24,001 nt of DNA from an uncultured Oscillospiraceae bacterium (GCA_934565615.1 CAKTIH010000016.1:1-24001), one strand, 5' to 3'. Shown: positions 1 to 7,686, counted from the first letter of the stretch. Notes: generated by a model from the sequence alone, not told the origin. Numbers and translations: made by a program.

Positions 1-123
1 TGAAAATCTCAAAATTCGCAAGCGGGTACTCGCTTGCTGTGCTTGCTACCGTATCTTATCCCTACTTATAAAGCGTTACGGACACTTGAAAATACCCGCA
101 AAAGAGCATAAAAAGACGCAAAA

Positions 124-164
124 AATAGAAGCCACTTTACATCTTCTGTAAAGCGGCCTCTATT
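124..164 (-). terminator. Intrinsic terminator after the XRE regulator gene
   Basis: Arms 124-140 and 148-164 pair along 17 positions, with two G-T wobbles in the transcript and a 7-base loop. On the minus strand the stem is followed by a run of Ts read from the A-run at 119-125. The stem begins inside the stop codon of the XRE gene (160-162). Confidence 0.85.
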
Positions 165-504
165 CGTCCAGTTTGATCGCTCCGTCAATGGTTGCCTCAA
201 TGATCGGCAGGTATTTTTCCGGGCAGAGCTGCAATTTGTGATTGACCCTCTGGCGCTGTTCGGTGTTCTCTGCGACCAGGGAGGGATTGAAGTACCGCTC
301 AACCGGCAGCTTGCAAATCCGTATGAGCTGCAACACCACGGGCACGCTGGGAACCGTCTGCTCCAATTCGATATTGGCAAGATAGCGAGGATCAATGCTG
401 ACCTGTTCTGCCAATGCCCTGCGGGAGATATTCAGAGCTTCCCTTGCGGCCTTCACATCGGAGCCGAAGGTTTCAAACCCAGGACAATCTTCAATTTTAG
501 CCAT
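160..504 (-). CDS. XRE-family helix-turn-helix regulator
   Basis: A 114-residue DNA-binding protein. The Cro/C1-type HTH lies at about residues 12-66: the segment KAAREALNISRRALAEQVS, then DPRYLANIELEQTVPSVPVV. A short C-terminal tail has no further recognisable domain. The start ATG at 504 is preceded by a GAGGGTG ribosome binding site, and a strong terminator overlaps the stop. Single-domain XRE proteins of this size are common accessory regulators in Clostridial conjugative elements and probably control element genes to the left. An imperfect dyad (535-541 with 554-560, one mismatch) lies just upstream and could be its own operator; this is weak. The target genes are not visible here. Confidence 0.85.
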   Translation of the reverse strand: MAKIEDCPGFETFGSDVKAAREALNISRRALAEQVSIDPRYLANIELEQTVPSVPVVLQLIRICKLPVERYFNPSLVAENTEQRQRVNHKLQLCPEKYLPIIEATIDGAIKLDE

Positions 505-651
505 ATAACATCACCCTCTTACATTCTATATTTCATAGTATGTTTTTGGAATGATGCTATATGAAGACCATCTACACTTTATAGTTCGTCCTTTGCGTCT
601 TACATTATTCGAGCAGACGAATTATATGCCAAGTCTTGTACGCTATGGTGA

Positions 652-687
652 AAAAGCAAGTACCTCCCAAAATAGATACTCGCTTTT
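652..687 (-). terminator. Intrinsic terminator after the response-regulator gene
   Basis: Arms 652-662 and 677-687 pair along 11 positions with one wobble. On the minus strand the 3' arm runs into a short T tract (651-655). It starts 6 bases after the response-regulator stop and closes the ABC/two-component operon. Confidence 0.7.
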
Positions 688-693
688 CATTCA

Positions 694-1311
694 TTATATC
701 GGTGGGATGTACCCGAACTGAAGTGCCTTTGTAACAGCTTCAACAGTTGAGGAAACAGCCAACTTCTCAAAAATATGTTGCAGATGATTTGATAGGGTTC
801 TTTCACTCATATACAGTGCATCTGCTATGTCTTTTCGCTTTTTTCCGGTACTGATAAGCTGCAATATTTTCTTTTCCATGCTTGTCAAATCTTCGATGAT
901 GATTTCGTCTGTTTCAGCAGGAAAACAGGTTTTCCCATGCGATACATGGAGCAGCGAGGCAATCAGATCATCCGGGCCGATGTTTTTATTCAGAAAACCA
1001 CATACTCCGATTTTTCTTGCTTCATGCCTATATACAGGAAGATCATACCCGGTCAAGATCATAATTTTTATATCCGGTTTTGTTTTCAGCAAGTGGGCGG
1101 CAGCCTCAAGGCCATCGGTATCGCTGAGATTTCCGAGGTTAATATCCATCAGCACAATGTCAATGTCATTTTCAGAAACGATGCTTTCTAAATTTTCAAT
1201 GCTTTGTGTTGTGATAAGTTCTCCAACCTCACTATATTCTTCCAACGCAATCGAAAGGCTTTTTGCAAAAAGCACATGATCGTCAACTAACAAAATATTG
1301 ATAAGAACCAT
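694..1311 (-). CDS. LuxR/NarL-family response regulator
   Basis: A 205-residue two-component response regulator. The receiver domain spans about residues 1-125. The acidic pocket is at D10-D11, the likely phosphorylated aspartate is D56 (motif LMDINLG), and a conserved Thr sits in MILTGYD. A LuxR-type HTH follows at about 140-195 (KKRKDIADALYMSERTLSNH). It overlaps the histidine-kinase gene by 29 bases, so translation is probably coupled. Its ATG directly abuts an AAGGAG motif (1312-1317), leaving no normal spacing. Either coupling replaces the usual signal or initiation uses a nearby non-AUG codon. It most likely regulates the cargo ABC operon through the dyads at 5813-5856 and 2942-2977 (inference). 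NarL-type regulators differ from the OmpR-type regulators usual next to BceAB-like transporters. Confidence 0.9.
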   Translation of the reverse strand: MVLINILLVDDHVLFAKSLSIALEEYSEVGELITTQSIENLESIVSENDIDIVLMDINLGNLSDTDGLEAAAHLLKTKPDIKIMILTGYDLPVYRHEARKIGVCGFLNKNIGPDDLIASLLHVSHGKTCFPAETDEIIIEDLTSMEKKILQLISTGKKRKDIADALYMSERTLSNHLQHIFEKLAVSSTVEAVTKALQFGYIPPI

Positions 1312-2845
1312 CTCCTTTCATGGGTATTGTGATCTCTATGCAAATGCCGTGAGGTATGTTTGCGGAGCAGACCATTGTTCCACCCACACCTTTCACTTGT
1401 TCACTAACAGATACAATACCTTTATGTTTTTGTGGATCAACGGCGGTCAAGCTGGATAGCTCTGCTGTTCCGTTGTCACTGATCCGCAATTTTATCACGG
1501 CCTTTTCCTGCAAAAGTGTGACCCAGGCACGATCACCGTCAGAGTGTTTATATACATTCGTCAAAAGCTCTTTTATCAAGCGGTAGACAAGCAGAGTGTA
1601 TGGCTCTACCAAAAACAAAGAGTCGGGACATTCAAAAGATATAGAAACATTCTTTTGCGGAAAGCCTTGTGCAACAGCTTCGATCAAATTCATATAGTTT
1701 TCTTTTATTGTCAGATTTTTGAGAAGGACGGGATGATAGTCCTGCATCTGTTCACGGATGTGTATGTTCAAGTTGTCGAGGGTTTCTGTAATTACATCTT
1801 GAATGTCGGGTCGATATGCCTTGCTCACCATATTCTTGACAGCAAGCAAATCTTGCAGCACATCATCATGGAGGAAGTTCGCAAATTCTGTTTTCAGCGC
1901 TTCTTCCTGCTGCAACTGACGCAAGGCGGATTTGTACTTACTTTCCTTAATTATCCCGGTTTCTCCATGTTTTAGGTTCTGCCCCAAAACAATGTTGCAA
2001 ACAAAAGCTACAACAGATAGAACATTAACGGAAATAAGCCACTCAGCATAGCCTGCGCCCATGCTCCAAACAAGCAAACCGAGGATAGCGGCCAATAACA
2101 GGGAAATAAACAACCGCTGCTTATGGCTGAATACTGTTGATAGGGGCGAACCGTTATGTTCTTTCAAGATAATATTATGGACGCTCATGGAAAACAGAAT
2201 AACGATCAAGTATACGGCAAAATTCTCAATGTGATCGGTGATGCCCAAGGTGGCAAAGTAGTAAACGAAGAAAGATACCCCAATGGCCACAAATGAAAGC
2301 AGGATGGCTTTTCGCTCACTTATCAAAACAAACGCCACTCGTTTCCGATGGTAGGCGATCACAAACAATACGCAAAGGATGTACCCTACGAATTGCAGTC
2401 CGTACATACAGGCAAAGGCCCGTTCTGATATTGTAGCACCGACAAGTGATCCGATGCAAAGGGCAAGCAGAAGTATATTTGTTGTTTTTCTGAACTTGTA
2501 TCCGCTTTCCTGAAACAGAAACATAAAAACGAATTTAATGGAAATATACCAAATGACCGGGCTTAAAAACAGGAATGCTAAATTCGCCATGCCAACTGTT
2601 TCAAAGGACAAAAGTATATACCATCCGTCCAATGCCAGCAATCCGCTGAAAAGAGACAGTATTTTGCTTTCTCTGATATTGCAGGCGCTGATGTAGGTGC
2701 TATCTATCAACATGATTGATGATAGCAGCATCGGAGCAATGCTTTTGATGCTCAACTGAGATCCTTCGTTTATAAGCCAGGACATATGGAGGATAAGGAA
2801 AAAGTGATTTATCAATAATGCTGTTTTCAAAATGATTGATTTCAT
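1283..2845 (-). CDS. Membrane-bound sensor histidine kinase (HisKA_3/ComP-like)
   Basis: A 520-residue sensor kinase. The N-terminal ~285 residues are almost all hydrophobic, with about eight membrane segments and no large outside domain. The dimerisation motif has the phosphorylated histidine at about H326 in NFLHDDVLQDLL, the HD..Q pattern of kinases that pair with NarL-type regulators. The ATPase domain shows the N box (LLTNVYKHSDGD, N430), D457 in ISDNGTA and a glycine-rich GVGG. The start is set at 2845, where ATG follows AGGAGGTC at good spacing; 16 upstream in-frame codons lack a ribosome binding site. It is downstream of the permease, separated by 137 bases with a perfect 12-bp inverted repeat, and overlaps the regulator gene. 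The signal is unknown; the neighbouring transporter suggests a cell-envelope or peptide signal. Confidence 0.9.
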   Translation of the reverse strand: MKSIILKTALLINHFFLILHMSWLINEGSQLSIKSIAPMLLSSIMLIDSTYISACNIRESKILSLFSGLLALDGWYILLSFETVGMANLAFLFLSPVIWYISIKFVFMFLFQESGYKFRKTTNILLLALCIGSLVGATISERAFACMYGLQFVGYILCVLFVIAYHRKRVAFVLISERKAILLSFVAIGVSFFVYYFATLGITDHIENFAVYLIVILFSMSVHNIILKEHNGSPLSTVFSHKQRLFISLLLAAILGLLVWSMGAGYAEWLISVNVLSVVAFVCNIVLGQNLKHGETGIIKESKYKSALRQLQQEEALKTEFANFLHDDVLQDLLAVKNMVSKAYRPDIQDVITETLDNLNIHIREQMQDYHPVLLKNLTIKENYMNLIEAVAQGFPQKNVSISFECPDSLFLVEPYTLLVYRLIKELLTNVYKHSDGDRAWVTLLQEKAVIKLRISDNGTAELSSLTAVDPQKHKGIVSVSEQVKGVGGTMVCSANIPHGICIEITIPMKGDGSYQYFVS

Positions 2846-2941
2846 TATCCGACCTCCTGTCTTTTTTATATTGTAACACACATTTTTGAACAAACTGCGT
2901 CCGATCTCATTGTATCAGGAAACTTTCCTCGATTAAAGTAT

Positions 2942-2977
2942 GTTAAATCGTCGAACATTCCTGTCCGACGATTTAAC
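2942..2977. promoter_or_regulatory. Inverted repeat between permease and kinase genes, candidate operator
   Basis: Arms 2942-2953 and 2966-2977 are a perfect 12-bp inverted repeat around a 12-base spacer. On the minus strand no T-run follows it, so it is not a typical terminator. It shares TAAATC...GAATGTT...GATTTA with the dyad at 5813-5856. Both precede transcription units of the same module, so a common binding site for the encoded response regulator is the simplest reading (inference). Confidence 0.5.
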
Positions 2978-2982
2978 TGAAC

Positions 2983-4995
2983 TTATTTCTTCACAATGAT
3001 TTTATTGCAGGTAAAGGCCGTGAGAAAATAGTAAACGAGGTAAATAATCACCGTTAATACTATGGCAAGAATGACCGGCAGATATTGAGCAAGCGCATTG
3101 CCAAGCAAATTTTGCATGAGGGCTATTTTGTATACTACCGTGGCAAAAACACAGTCCAGCAGTCCCAACACAAAGGGAATGGTATAAAAAGTAAAGGTCT
3201 GTTTCCTGATTATCTTTTTGATCTGCTTATCTGTATATCCCATTTTTATCAGCATTTCATAATCTGCTTTCGCATCGGAAATTGCGGAAACATTGTTGAA
3301 ATATAAAATACTTCCCGATGCAATAAAAAACAGAACCACAAGAAATCCAATCAATAGGAAAGTAGAGCTGTTTATCCAGAACAGTTCATGAATTCGGTGG
3401 GAATGACCTTGCAAATAGGGGCTGTGGTTCAGTGTTTTGCTGATCGCCGTATAGAGTTCCTCATTATCTTCAATCGCCTTTCCATTGATACTCATTACAC
3501 TTGTGGTGGGCTCAGCGTATGCCGCAATTTGATGATAAAGGCTGTCGCTGACAATTAGGGTGGCAATGCTGTTGGCAAAGGAAATGGGATTATCAAGTGT
3601 TGTTGCCTTTACGGTTACAGGCACGATATCATTGTTTATTTCAAGTGGGTATATGTTTCCCACCTCGCTATTCCCGTTGCTATTGGGCTGATACTTGGTC
3701 AGGATACATTCACTGTCGGCCAATTCCGGTATATCAAGGACAACATTCTTTTTCCCCTGGGCTTCCAGTAAAGAAATATATGTCGAATAGGAAATACATT
3801 CAAAGCCGCTCTCCCGCAGGATGGTTTCATTATCTGCATCTCCTTTTGCGGTGCCAAGGCAGTATTCTGCCGGAAGATTGTTTGCGGTGGAAGTGACCTT
3901 ATAAATATCGGTCTGAATGAAAGACAGACCTTCACTTTCTGGAACCGTCTGATTTATGATTCGCTTAACTGTATCGACCTGATCGGCCATTTCGATTTTG
4001 AACTCAAACTCAGAAGGAGCTATACGATCCACGGCAGCAATAGGATAATAAACTGTCAAGGCCATAACGCTTGATACCGTCAAAGTCGCCGCCGAGAGCA
4101 AAGTCAGCATAATCAATGTTTTTGCATTTGACCGGATGCGGTAAATAAAATTTGGTACGGAAATAATACTGACAGGGTTATAAAAGCTGCGCTTATTTTG
4201 CTTTCTTTTCTGCATGGCATAGGGCAGGAAAAAGGTAATGAGCAAAACTGTTCCTACTACAACCAGCAGCATTGTCAAAAGGCCAATGGGATAAAATCCC
4301 ACCGTAAGCCACAAGGAGGCATTTCCCCTGAAAATGTCCAGAGCCAGCCCATACCCTGAAATTATCATAATCAATCCGAGCATAGCGGGAATAGGATGAA
4401 ATTTCATAACAGGTTCCGCTTTTTTCTCAAATCGGACTAAATCGATCAGAGAAGTTTTGAGCAGGAATTTTCCATTTGAACAGCCCAAAACCGCAACGAC
4501 TATCGAGATAAAGATGGCGGTTTTAGAGATTGCCTGCAAATTGAAAAAAGGGATTGCCCTGCTGTCAATAGAAAGGTTCAAAAGAACTGTTATACCAATA
4601 ACGATCCCCTTATGAAGCAGCGCACCCAAAAGCACTCCTACAAGAAAAGCGCCGCAGCAAATTAAAATATTCTCATAAGTGAGCATGGAAAGAATCGTAG
4701 TCCTCCGATACCCTAATAAAGCGTAAATTCCGAGTTCCTTTGTTCGCCGACGCAAAAAGAACTTATTGGAGTAGGCCATATAGAATACTACAAAAACCAT
4801 CAGGAATACGGAAATAGCACTGCACATGGTTTCCACTCTGCCATTTTCGGAGATTTTTTCAAGCATGACTTCATTCATGGAAAATGAAGTAAAGGCGAAA
4901 AAGACAGTAATGACAAGCGACACAGATAGCAGATACAGCGCATAAAACGAAAAACTCTTTTTCAAATTTTTAATTGCAATAGACATAGTTTTCAT
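2983..4995 (-). CDS. FtsX-domain ABC transporter permease (BceB-type)
   Basis: A 670-residue membrane protein that would pair with the adjacent ATPase. It begins with one membrane helix (about 16-36) and a first FtsX domain carrying the ELGIYALLGYRR signature. After further helices there is a large extracytoplasmic domain at about residues 320-550. A second FtsX domain at the C terminus carries the YEMLIKMGYTDKQIKKII signature. This one-two-large-loop layout and length match BceB-type permeases, which remove bacitracin, lantibiotics or similar peptides from lipid II. The start is set at ATG 4995, preceded by AAAGGTAGG; an upstream in-frame ATG at 5052 lies inside the ATPase gene. The gap to the ATPase stop is 10 bases, so they form one operon. 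The exact substrate cannot be read from sequence. Confidence 0.88.
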   Translation of the reverse strand: MKTMSIAIKNLKKSFSFYALYLLSVSLVITVFFAFTSFSMNEVMLEKISENGRVETMCSAISVFLMVFVVFYMAYSNKFFLRRRTKELGIYALLGYRRTTILSMLTYENILICCGAFLVGVLLGALLHKGIVIGITVLLNLSIDSRAIPFFNLQAISKTAIFISIVVAVLGCSNGKFLLKTSLIDLVRFEKKAEPVMKFHPIPAMLGLIMIISGYGLALDIFRGNASLWLTVGFYPIGLLTMLLVVVGTVLLITFFLPYAMQKRKQNKRSFYNPVSIISVPNFIYRIRSNAKTLIMLTLLSAATLTVSSVMALTVYYPIAAVDRIAPSEFEFKIEMADQVDTVKRIINQTVPESEGLSFIQTDIYKVTSTANNLPAEYCLGTAKGDADNETILRESGFECISYSTYISLLEAQGKKNVVLDIPELADSECILTKYQPNSNGNSEVGNIYPLEINNDIVPVTVKATTLDNPISFANSIATLIVSDSLYHQIAAYAEPTTSVMSINGKAIEDNEELYTAISKTLNHSPYLQGHSHRIHELFWINSSTFLLIGFLVVLFFIASGSILYFNNVSAISDAKADYEMLIKMGYTDKQIKKIIRKQTFTFYTIPFVLGLLDCVFATVVYKIALMQNLLGNALAQYLPVILAIVLTVIIYLVYYFLTAFTCNKIIVKK

Positions 4996-5005
4996 TTGAG
5001 CGCGC

Positions 5006-5755
5006 CTACCTTTCTGTATCAAGCTGTGCAACTTCCTGTGTAATTGCTTCATAAAAACTCCGTCTGGGTTTTTCTCCCCTGTGTAGCTCTTTCACGATAC
5101 ATCCATCTTTGAAGATCAAGATACGATCCGCATAGCTGGCTGCATACGCATCATGAGTGACCATAAGAATGGTCGTATGCAAATCTTCATTGGCTTCTTT
5201 CAATGCTTTCAATAATTCTGTGGCAGAATTGGAATCCAGTGCGCCAGTCGGCTCGTCTGCAAATAAAATACTTGGTTGCTTTACAATCGCTCTGGCCGCA
5301 GATGCCCTCTGCCGCTGACCGCCGGAAAGCTCATTTGGATATTTGTTTAGCTGCGAAGCGATACCGAAACGCTCTGCCAAACTCTGAACCATGCTGTCAA
5401 TCTTCTTTGGCGGCAGTTTTTTGAGCGTAAGGGGAACGGAAATATTCTCACGGATCGTAAGACTGTCCAGAAGAAAATACTCCTGAAAAATAAAACCGAG
5501 ATGATCTTTTCTGAAGTCGGCGGCATTTGTGTTGCTCAACTCATTCAGATTTACCCCGCTGATCCAGATTTCTCCGCTTGTGGGGGTATCAATCGTGGAG
5601 AGTACATTGAGCAGCGTTGTCTTTCCAGACCCGGATGCACCCATGATACCGATAAATTCACCCTCCGCCACACGGAATGAAACTTTGCTCAAACTGGGGC
5701 GTATGGACTTTTCATAGATTTTTGTTACTTCTTTTGCTTCCAATAATGTTTCCAT
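5006..5755 (-). CDS. ABC transporter ATP-binding protein (BceA/MacB-type)
   Basis: A 249-residue nucleotide-binding subunit, the full length of its family. Walker A is GASGSGKT at 39-46, the Q loop is at Q91 (GFIFQEYFLL), the signature LSGGQ is at 143-147, Walker B is ILFADE at 163-168, and the switch histidine is H201. The pattern IFQEY..LDSLTIREN.. is typical of BceA/LolD/MacB-type ATPases that drive FtsX-fold permeases by mechanotransmission. ATG 5755 has an AAGGAGG site upstream. It is the first gene of the cargo operon, which continues with permease, kinase and regulator, and a long dyad (5813-5856) sits just upstream. Peptide-antibiotic resistance is inferred from family and context. 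Confidence 0.92.
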   Translation of the reverse strand: METLLEAKEVTKIYEKSIRPSLSKVSFRVAEGEFIGIMGASGSGKTTLLNVLSTIDTPTSGEIWISGVNLNELSNTNAADFRKDHLGFIFQEYFLLDSLTIRENISVPLTLKKLPPKKIDSMVQSLAERFGIASQLNKYPNELSGGQRQRASAARAIVKQPSILFADEPTGALDSNSATELLKALKEANEDLHTTILMVTHDAYAASYADRILIFKDGCIVKELHRGEKPRRSFYEAITQEVAQLDTER

Positions 5756-5773
5756 TACAGAACAACCTCCTTA

Positions 5774-5856
5774 TTTGTGATGACAATATTGTAATCCTAA
5801 CCCCACAAAAAAGAATGAGTAAATCAAGCAAGAATGTTTGCGTGATTTACTCATTC
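5774..5856 (-). promoter_or_regulatory. Control region of the ABC cargo operon with a 14-bp dyad
   Basis: Arms 5813-5826 and 5843-5856 are a perfect 14-bp inverted repeat around a 16-base spacer, which holds a smaller GCAA/TTGC pair. Downstream on the minus strand is TACAAT, a possible -10 about 30 bases before the ribosome binding site; no good -35 is visible, as expected for an activated promoter. The dyad would overlap the -35 zone. A T-run follows the dyad on the minus strand, so a terminator or attenuator is an alternative reading. Confidence 0.55.
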
Positions 5857-6077
5857 AAAATGTCCGAAGTATTGTTATTCTTATAGAGTGAGAATGTATA
5901 AAGTGTTCCCATAATAAAATCTCGTTATCATCTGCCCAGCGGCAGAAAAGAAAAAAACCGCTGCTGAGCAGATTGCTTTCCACGCGCACATATGACTATT
6001 GCGGCGGTTTTGATTTTCAGAGCCGCCGTTTCTTTTGTTTGTCGGAAACCTACGACGCCCCGGAACACCGTGTAAAG

Positions 6078-6125
6078 GCACGGCGGCAATTAGGAGGATG
6101 CCGCCGTGCTTGTTTTACTTTTTCA
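6078..6125 (+). terminator. Plus-strand terminator-like hairpin
   Basis: Arms 6078-6088 and 6099-6109 form an 11-bp perfect GC-rich stem with a 10-base loop. The following plus-strand sequence is T-rich (6110-6125). No plus-strand gene ends just upstream in this window. Confidence 0.6.
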
Positions 6126-6234
6126 TAGCACCCACGATCTACACCAGCTAAAAAAAGCGTAGCTCCCCCTCCGGGTAAGTCCGGTTTTGAGTGTGTAGTA
6201 TACGGTGTAGTATCTTGCGGTTCTGCATCCCTGC

Positions 6235-6270
6235 GCGCCCGATTGGTCTTGTACCAGTCGGGCGCTTTTT
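6235..6270 (+). terminator. Strong plus-strand terminator upstream of the sigma-like gene
   Basis: Arms 6235-6247 and 6253-6265 pair over 13 positions with one wobble, a 5-base loop and five Ts at 6266-6270 followed by more T-rich DNA. It stands 143 bases before the sigma-like gene on the same strand. It may be an attenuator of the recombination module or the terminator of an older upstream backbone gene. Confidence 0.75.
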
Positions 6271-6412
6271 GTTGTTTTACAGGGCGGCCGAAAAAATATT
6301 TTCAAAAAAATCAAAAAAGGAGGCTTTTAGCGGGCAGCGAGCGGCCTTGCGTTCGCCTTGTTAGCGGAAAGGGAGAAACCCACCTCATTCCCCCAGGAAA
6401 GGGGGTGAAAAG

Positions 6413-6847
6413 ATGGATGTGATCCCCCGTAATGACTATGGCGAGCGGTGCCAGTTCGATGCCTATTGCAAGCTGGTACTCTACCATGAGGCAATCGACT
6501 ATCTTCGGGAAATGCAGAGACGCCGGGACAGGGAACTGTCGTTCAGCGATCTTCCGCAGACCGAGATGGACAAGCTCTATACGGTTGACAGCTATCCCAG
6601 CGACAGATTTACTTTCTCGTCACATGGATATGACCTGCATATCGACAATGAGCTTGTGGCTGATGCCTTTGCCGGTTTGTCCTCCCAGGAGCAGAGTATT
6701 TTGATCCTGCACTGTGTACTGGAATTGCCGGATCAGGAGATCGGCCGCCTTGTGGGAATGTCCCGCAGCGCTGTTCAGCGGCGACGGACAAAATCGCTCA
6801 GCGAGCTTCGGATCAAATTGATGGCGCTTATGCCGAAGGGAGGTTAA
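6413..6847 (+). CDS. Sigma-70 region-4-like regulator of the mobile element
   Basis: A 144-residue protein. The C-terminal half (about 88-138) is a sigma-70 region 4 helix-turn-helix: LSSQEQSILILHCVLELPD, then EIGRLVGMSRSAVQRRR. The N-terminal half is poorly conserved and too short for a full region 2, so this is a small sigma-like element regulator comparable to Tn916 ORF7. ATG 6413 follows GGGGGTG at 5-base spacing. The next gene starts 5 bases after the stop, so the two are co-transcribed. It probably switches on recombination or transfer genes of the element; its promoter targets are not known. Confidence 0.85.
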   Translation: MDVIPRNDYGERCQFDAYCKLVLYHEAIDYLREMQRRRDRELSFSDLPQTEMDKLYTVDSYPSDRFTFSSHGYDLHIDNELVADAFAGLSSQEQSILILHCVLELPDQEIGRLVGMSRSAVQRRRTKSLSELRIKLMALMPKGG

Positions 6848-6852
6848 CGCGA

Positions 6853-7089
6853 ATGAAGCAGCCTAAATACAAAGGAAAAGAGCTTCTTTCTCTTTCGGTG
6901 ATCGACGCCGCTCGTGACGGTGACGCCCAGGCCGTGGATAGCGTACTGAGGTACTATGAGGGCTATATCAACAAGCTCTGTACCAGGACGCTCTACGATC
7001 CCGACGGCCAGCCCCGTGTCCGTGTGGACGAGTACATGAAGCGCCGATTGGAGATCAAGCTCATCCATTCTATCGTCAGCATGAACTGA
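6853..7089 (+). CDS. Tn916 ORF8-like helix-turn-helix protein
   Basis: A 78-residue protein. The pattern LSVIDAARDGDAQAVDSVL, then YEGYINKLCTRTLYD and a Val-Asp-Glu-Tyr-Met segment, matches the small HTH proteins (HTH_16 type) found beside the sigma-like gene in Tn916-like and Tn1549-like elements. ATG 6853 is preceded by GGGAGG. It is the second gene of the pair with the sigma-like regulator. Its role is unproven; such proteins are thought to help control element excision and transfer. Confidence 0.8.
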   Translation: MKQPKYKGKELLSLSVIDAARDGDAQAVDSVLRYYEGYINKLCTRTLYDPDGQPRVRVDEYMKRRLEIKLIHSIVSMN

Positions 7090-7518
7090 CAAAACCGGCC
7101 CTGGCAGCGGAAACAGCTTACCCTTTCCCTGTTTCCGTTTCCCCTGGGTTGAGGCTGCACTTTGAAAAAGAAAGCCCGGCGGGAGGCCTCCGGCGCAGCA
7201 TAAGGCAGACGGATACATTCCTGTCTGTGCCGAGCCATACGGCCGGTGCGCCATGACCCTGTTGCAAGTCCGCAGGACGGGACCCCTACTAAACAGGCGA
7301 GCGATCAGAACCAGGCCGCAAAACAAGCGTGGCAGCTTGTGGGCGACGAAGCATAGGCAGGGTTAAAGATACTCGCGCATTGAACGCCCGCAAAGCATTG
7401 TGCGCCGCACCCATCAGCATGGGCCGGGGTGAGACTCCCGTGGAGCTGTGCCAGCAGCCGTCCGTTTTCTGTCTCTTTTGATGCAAGAAATGGTTTTGTA
7501 TTTGAAAGGGTGAACTAT
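7090..7518 (+). other. Long non-coding leader before tnpW, candidate structured RNA
   Basis: There is no credible gene in these 429 bases, although the spacing of the surrounding genes is otherwise tight. Several local stems can be drawn: 7108-7116 with 7129-7137 (9 bp perfect); 7259-7263 with 7291-7295, enclosing a GTCC/GGAC hairpin near 7268-7278; 7335-7340 with 7346-7352, with a bulge; and 7375-7379 with 7401-7405. Near 7438 a GGG/CCC hairpin sits inside a CATGGG/CCCGTG pair. This density of stems suggests a folded leader or small RNA. No known class was recognised. Confidence 0.4.
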
Positions 7519-7686
7519 ATGCAAAACGAAGTAAGAACCGCACCGCAGATGGTGCGTGAATATAAAATCGGGAATACAACTTATGTTGTGAAATCCCATT
7601 CCAAACCTGACGCCACGGAGGACGCCGTTTCCAAAGTGAAGCGTCTGATACGGAATGACCTCCGAAAAAATACTGCAAACAAATAG
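7519..7686 (+). CDS. tnpW: TnpW-like transposon protein
   Basis: A 55-residue protein matching the TnpW family of Tn4451-type elements: IGNTTYVVKSH, then an acidic stretch, then VSKVKRLIRNDL. ATG 7519 follows AAAGGGTG at good spacing. An upstream in-frame ATG at 7429 has no such site and would add 30 residues unlike the family. It lies 88 bases before the recombinase gene. TnpW function is not established; constant association with the recombinase suggests a role in recombination control. Confidence 0.8.
   Translation: MQNEVRTAPQMVREYKIGNTTYVVKSHSKPDATEDAVSKVKRLIRNDLRKNTANK

Larger units (their letters stand above)
5857..6412. other. Non-coding junction between the cargo and the recombination module
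   Basis: About 550 bases without a convincing gene. Short reading frames here lack a usable start signal or family resemblance. The stretch contains several hairpins whose T-rich 3' sides point to plus-strand transcription, two good ones being listed separately. A weaker one pairs 6002-6007 with 6023-6028 before a T-rich stretch. The last 110 bases are the leader of the sigma-like gene and carry an AAAGGAGG-like motif (about 6316-6323) with no ATG nearby. It probably marks the edge where cargo was placed antisense to the element backbone (inference). Confidence 0.5.

Noticed and set aside
18..37. Inverted repeat 18-24 with 31-37 as the left end of the element
   Set aside because: It is a 7-bp hairpin with no matching sequence at the right end, and no host gene fragment lies beside it.
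5881..6081. A 66-residue minus-strand open frame in the cargo junction
   Set aside because: There is no ribosome binding site, composition is unusual, and it overlaps several hairpins.
7247..7480. Possible group II intron, because a GTGCGCC motif starts a structured stretch
   Set aside because: No intron-encoded reverse transcriptase is present, no convincing domain V hairpin was found, and the stretch is too short. Kept only as a candidate structured RNA.
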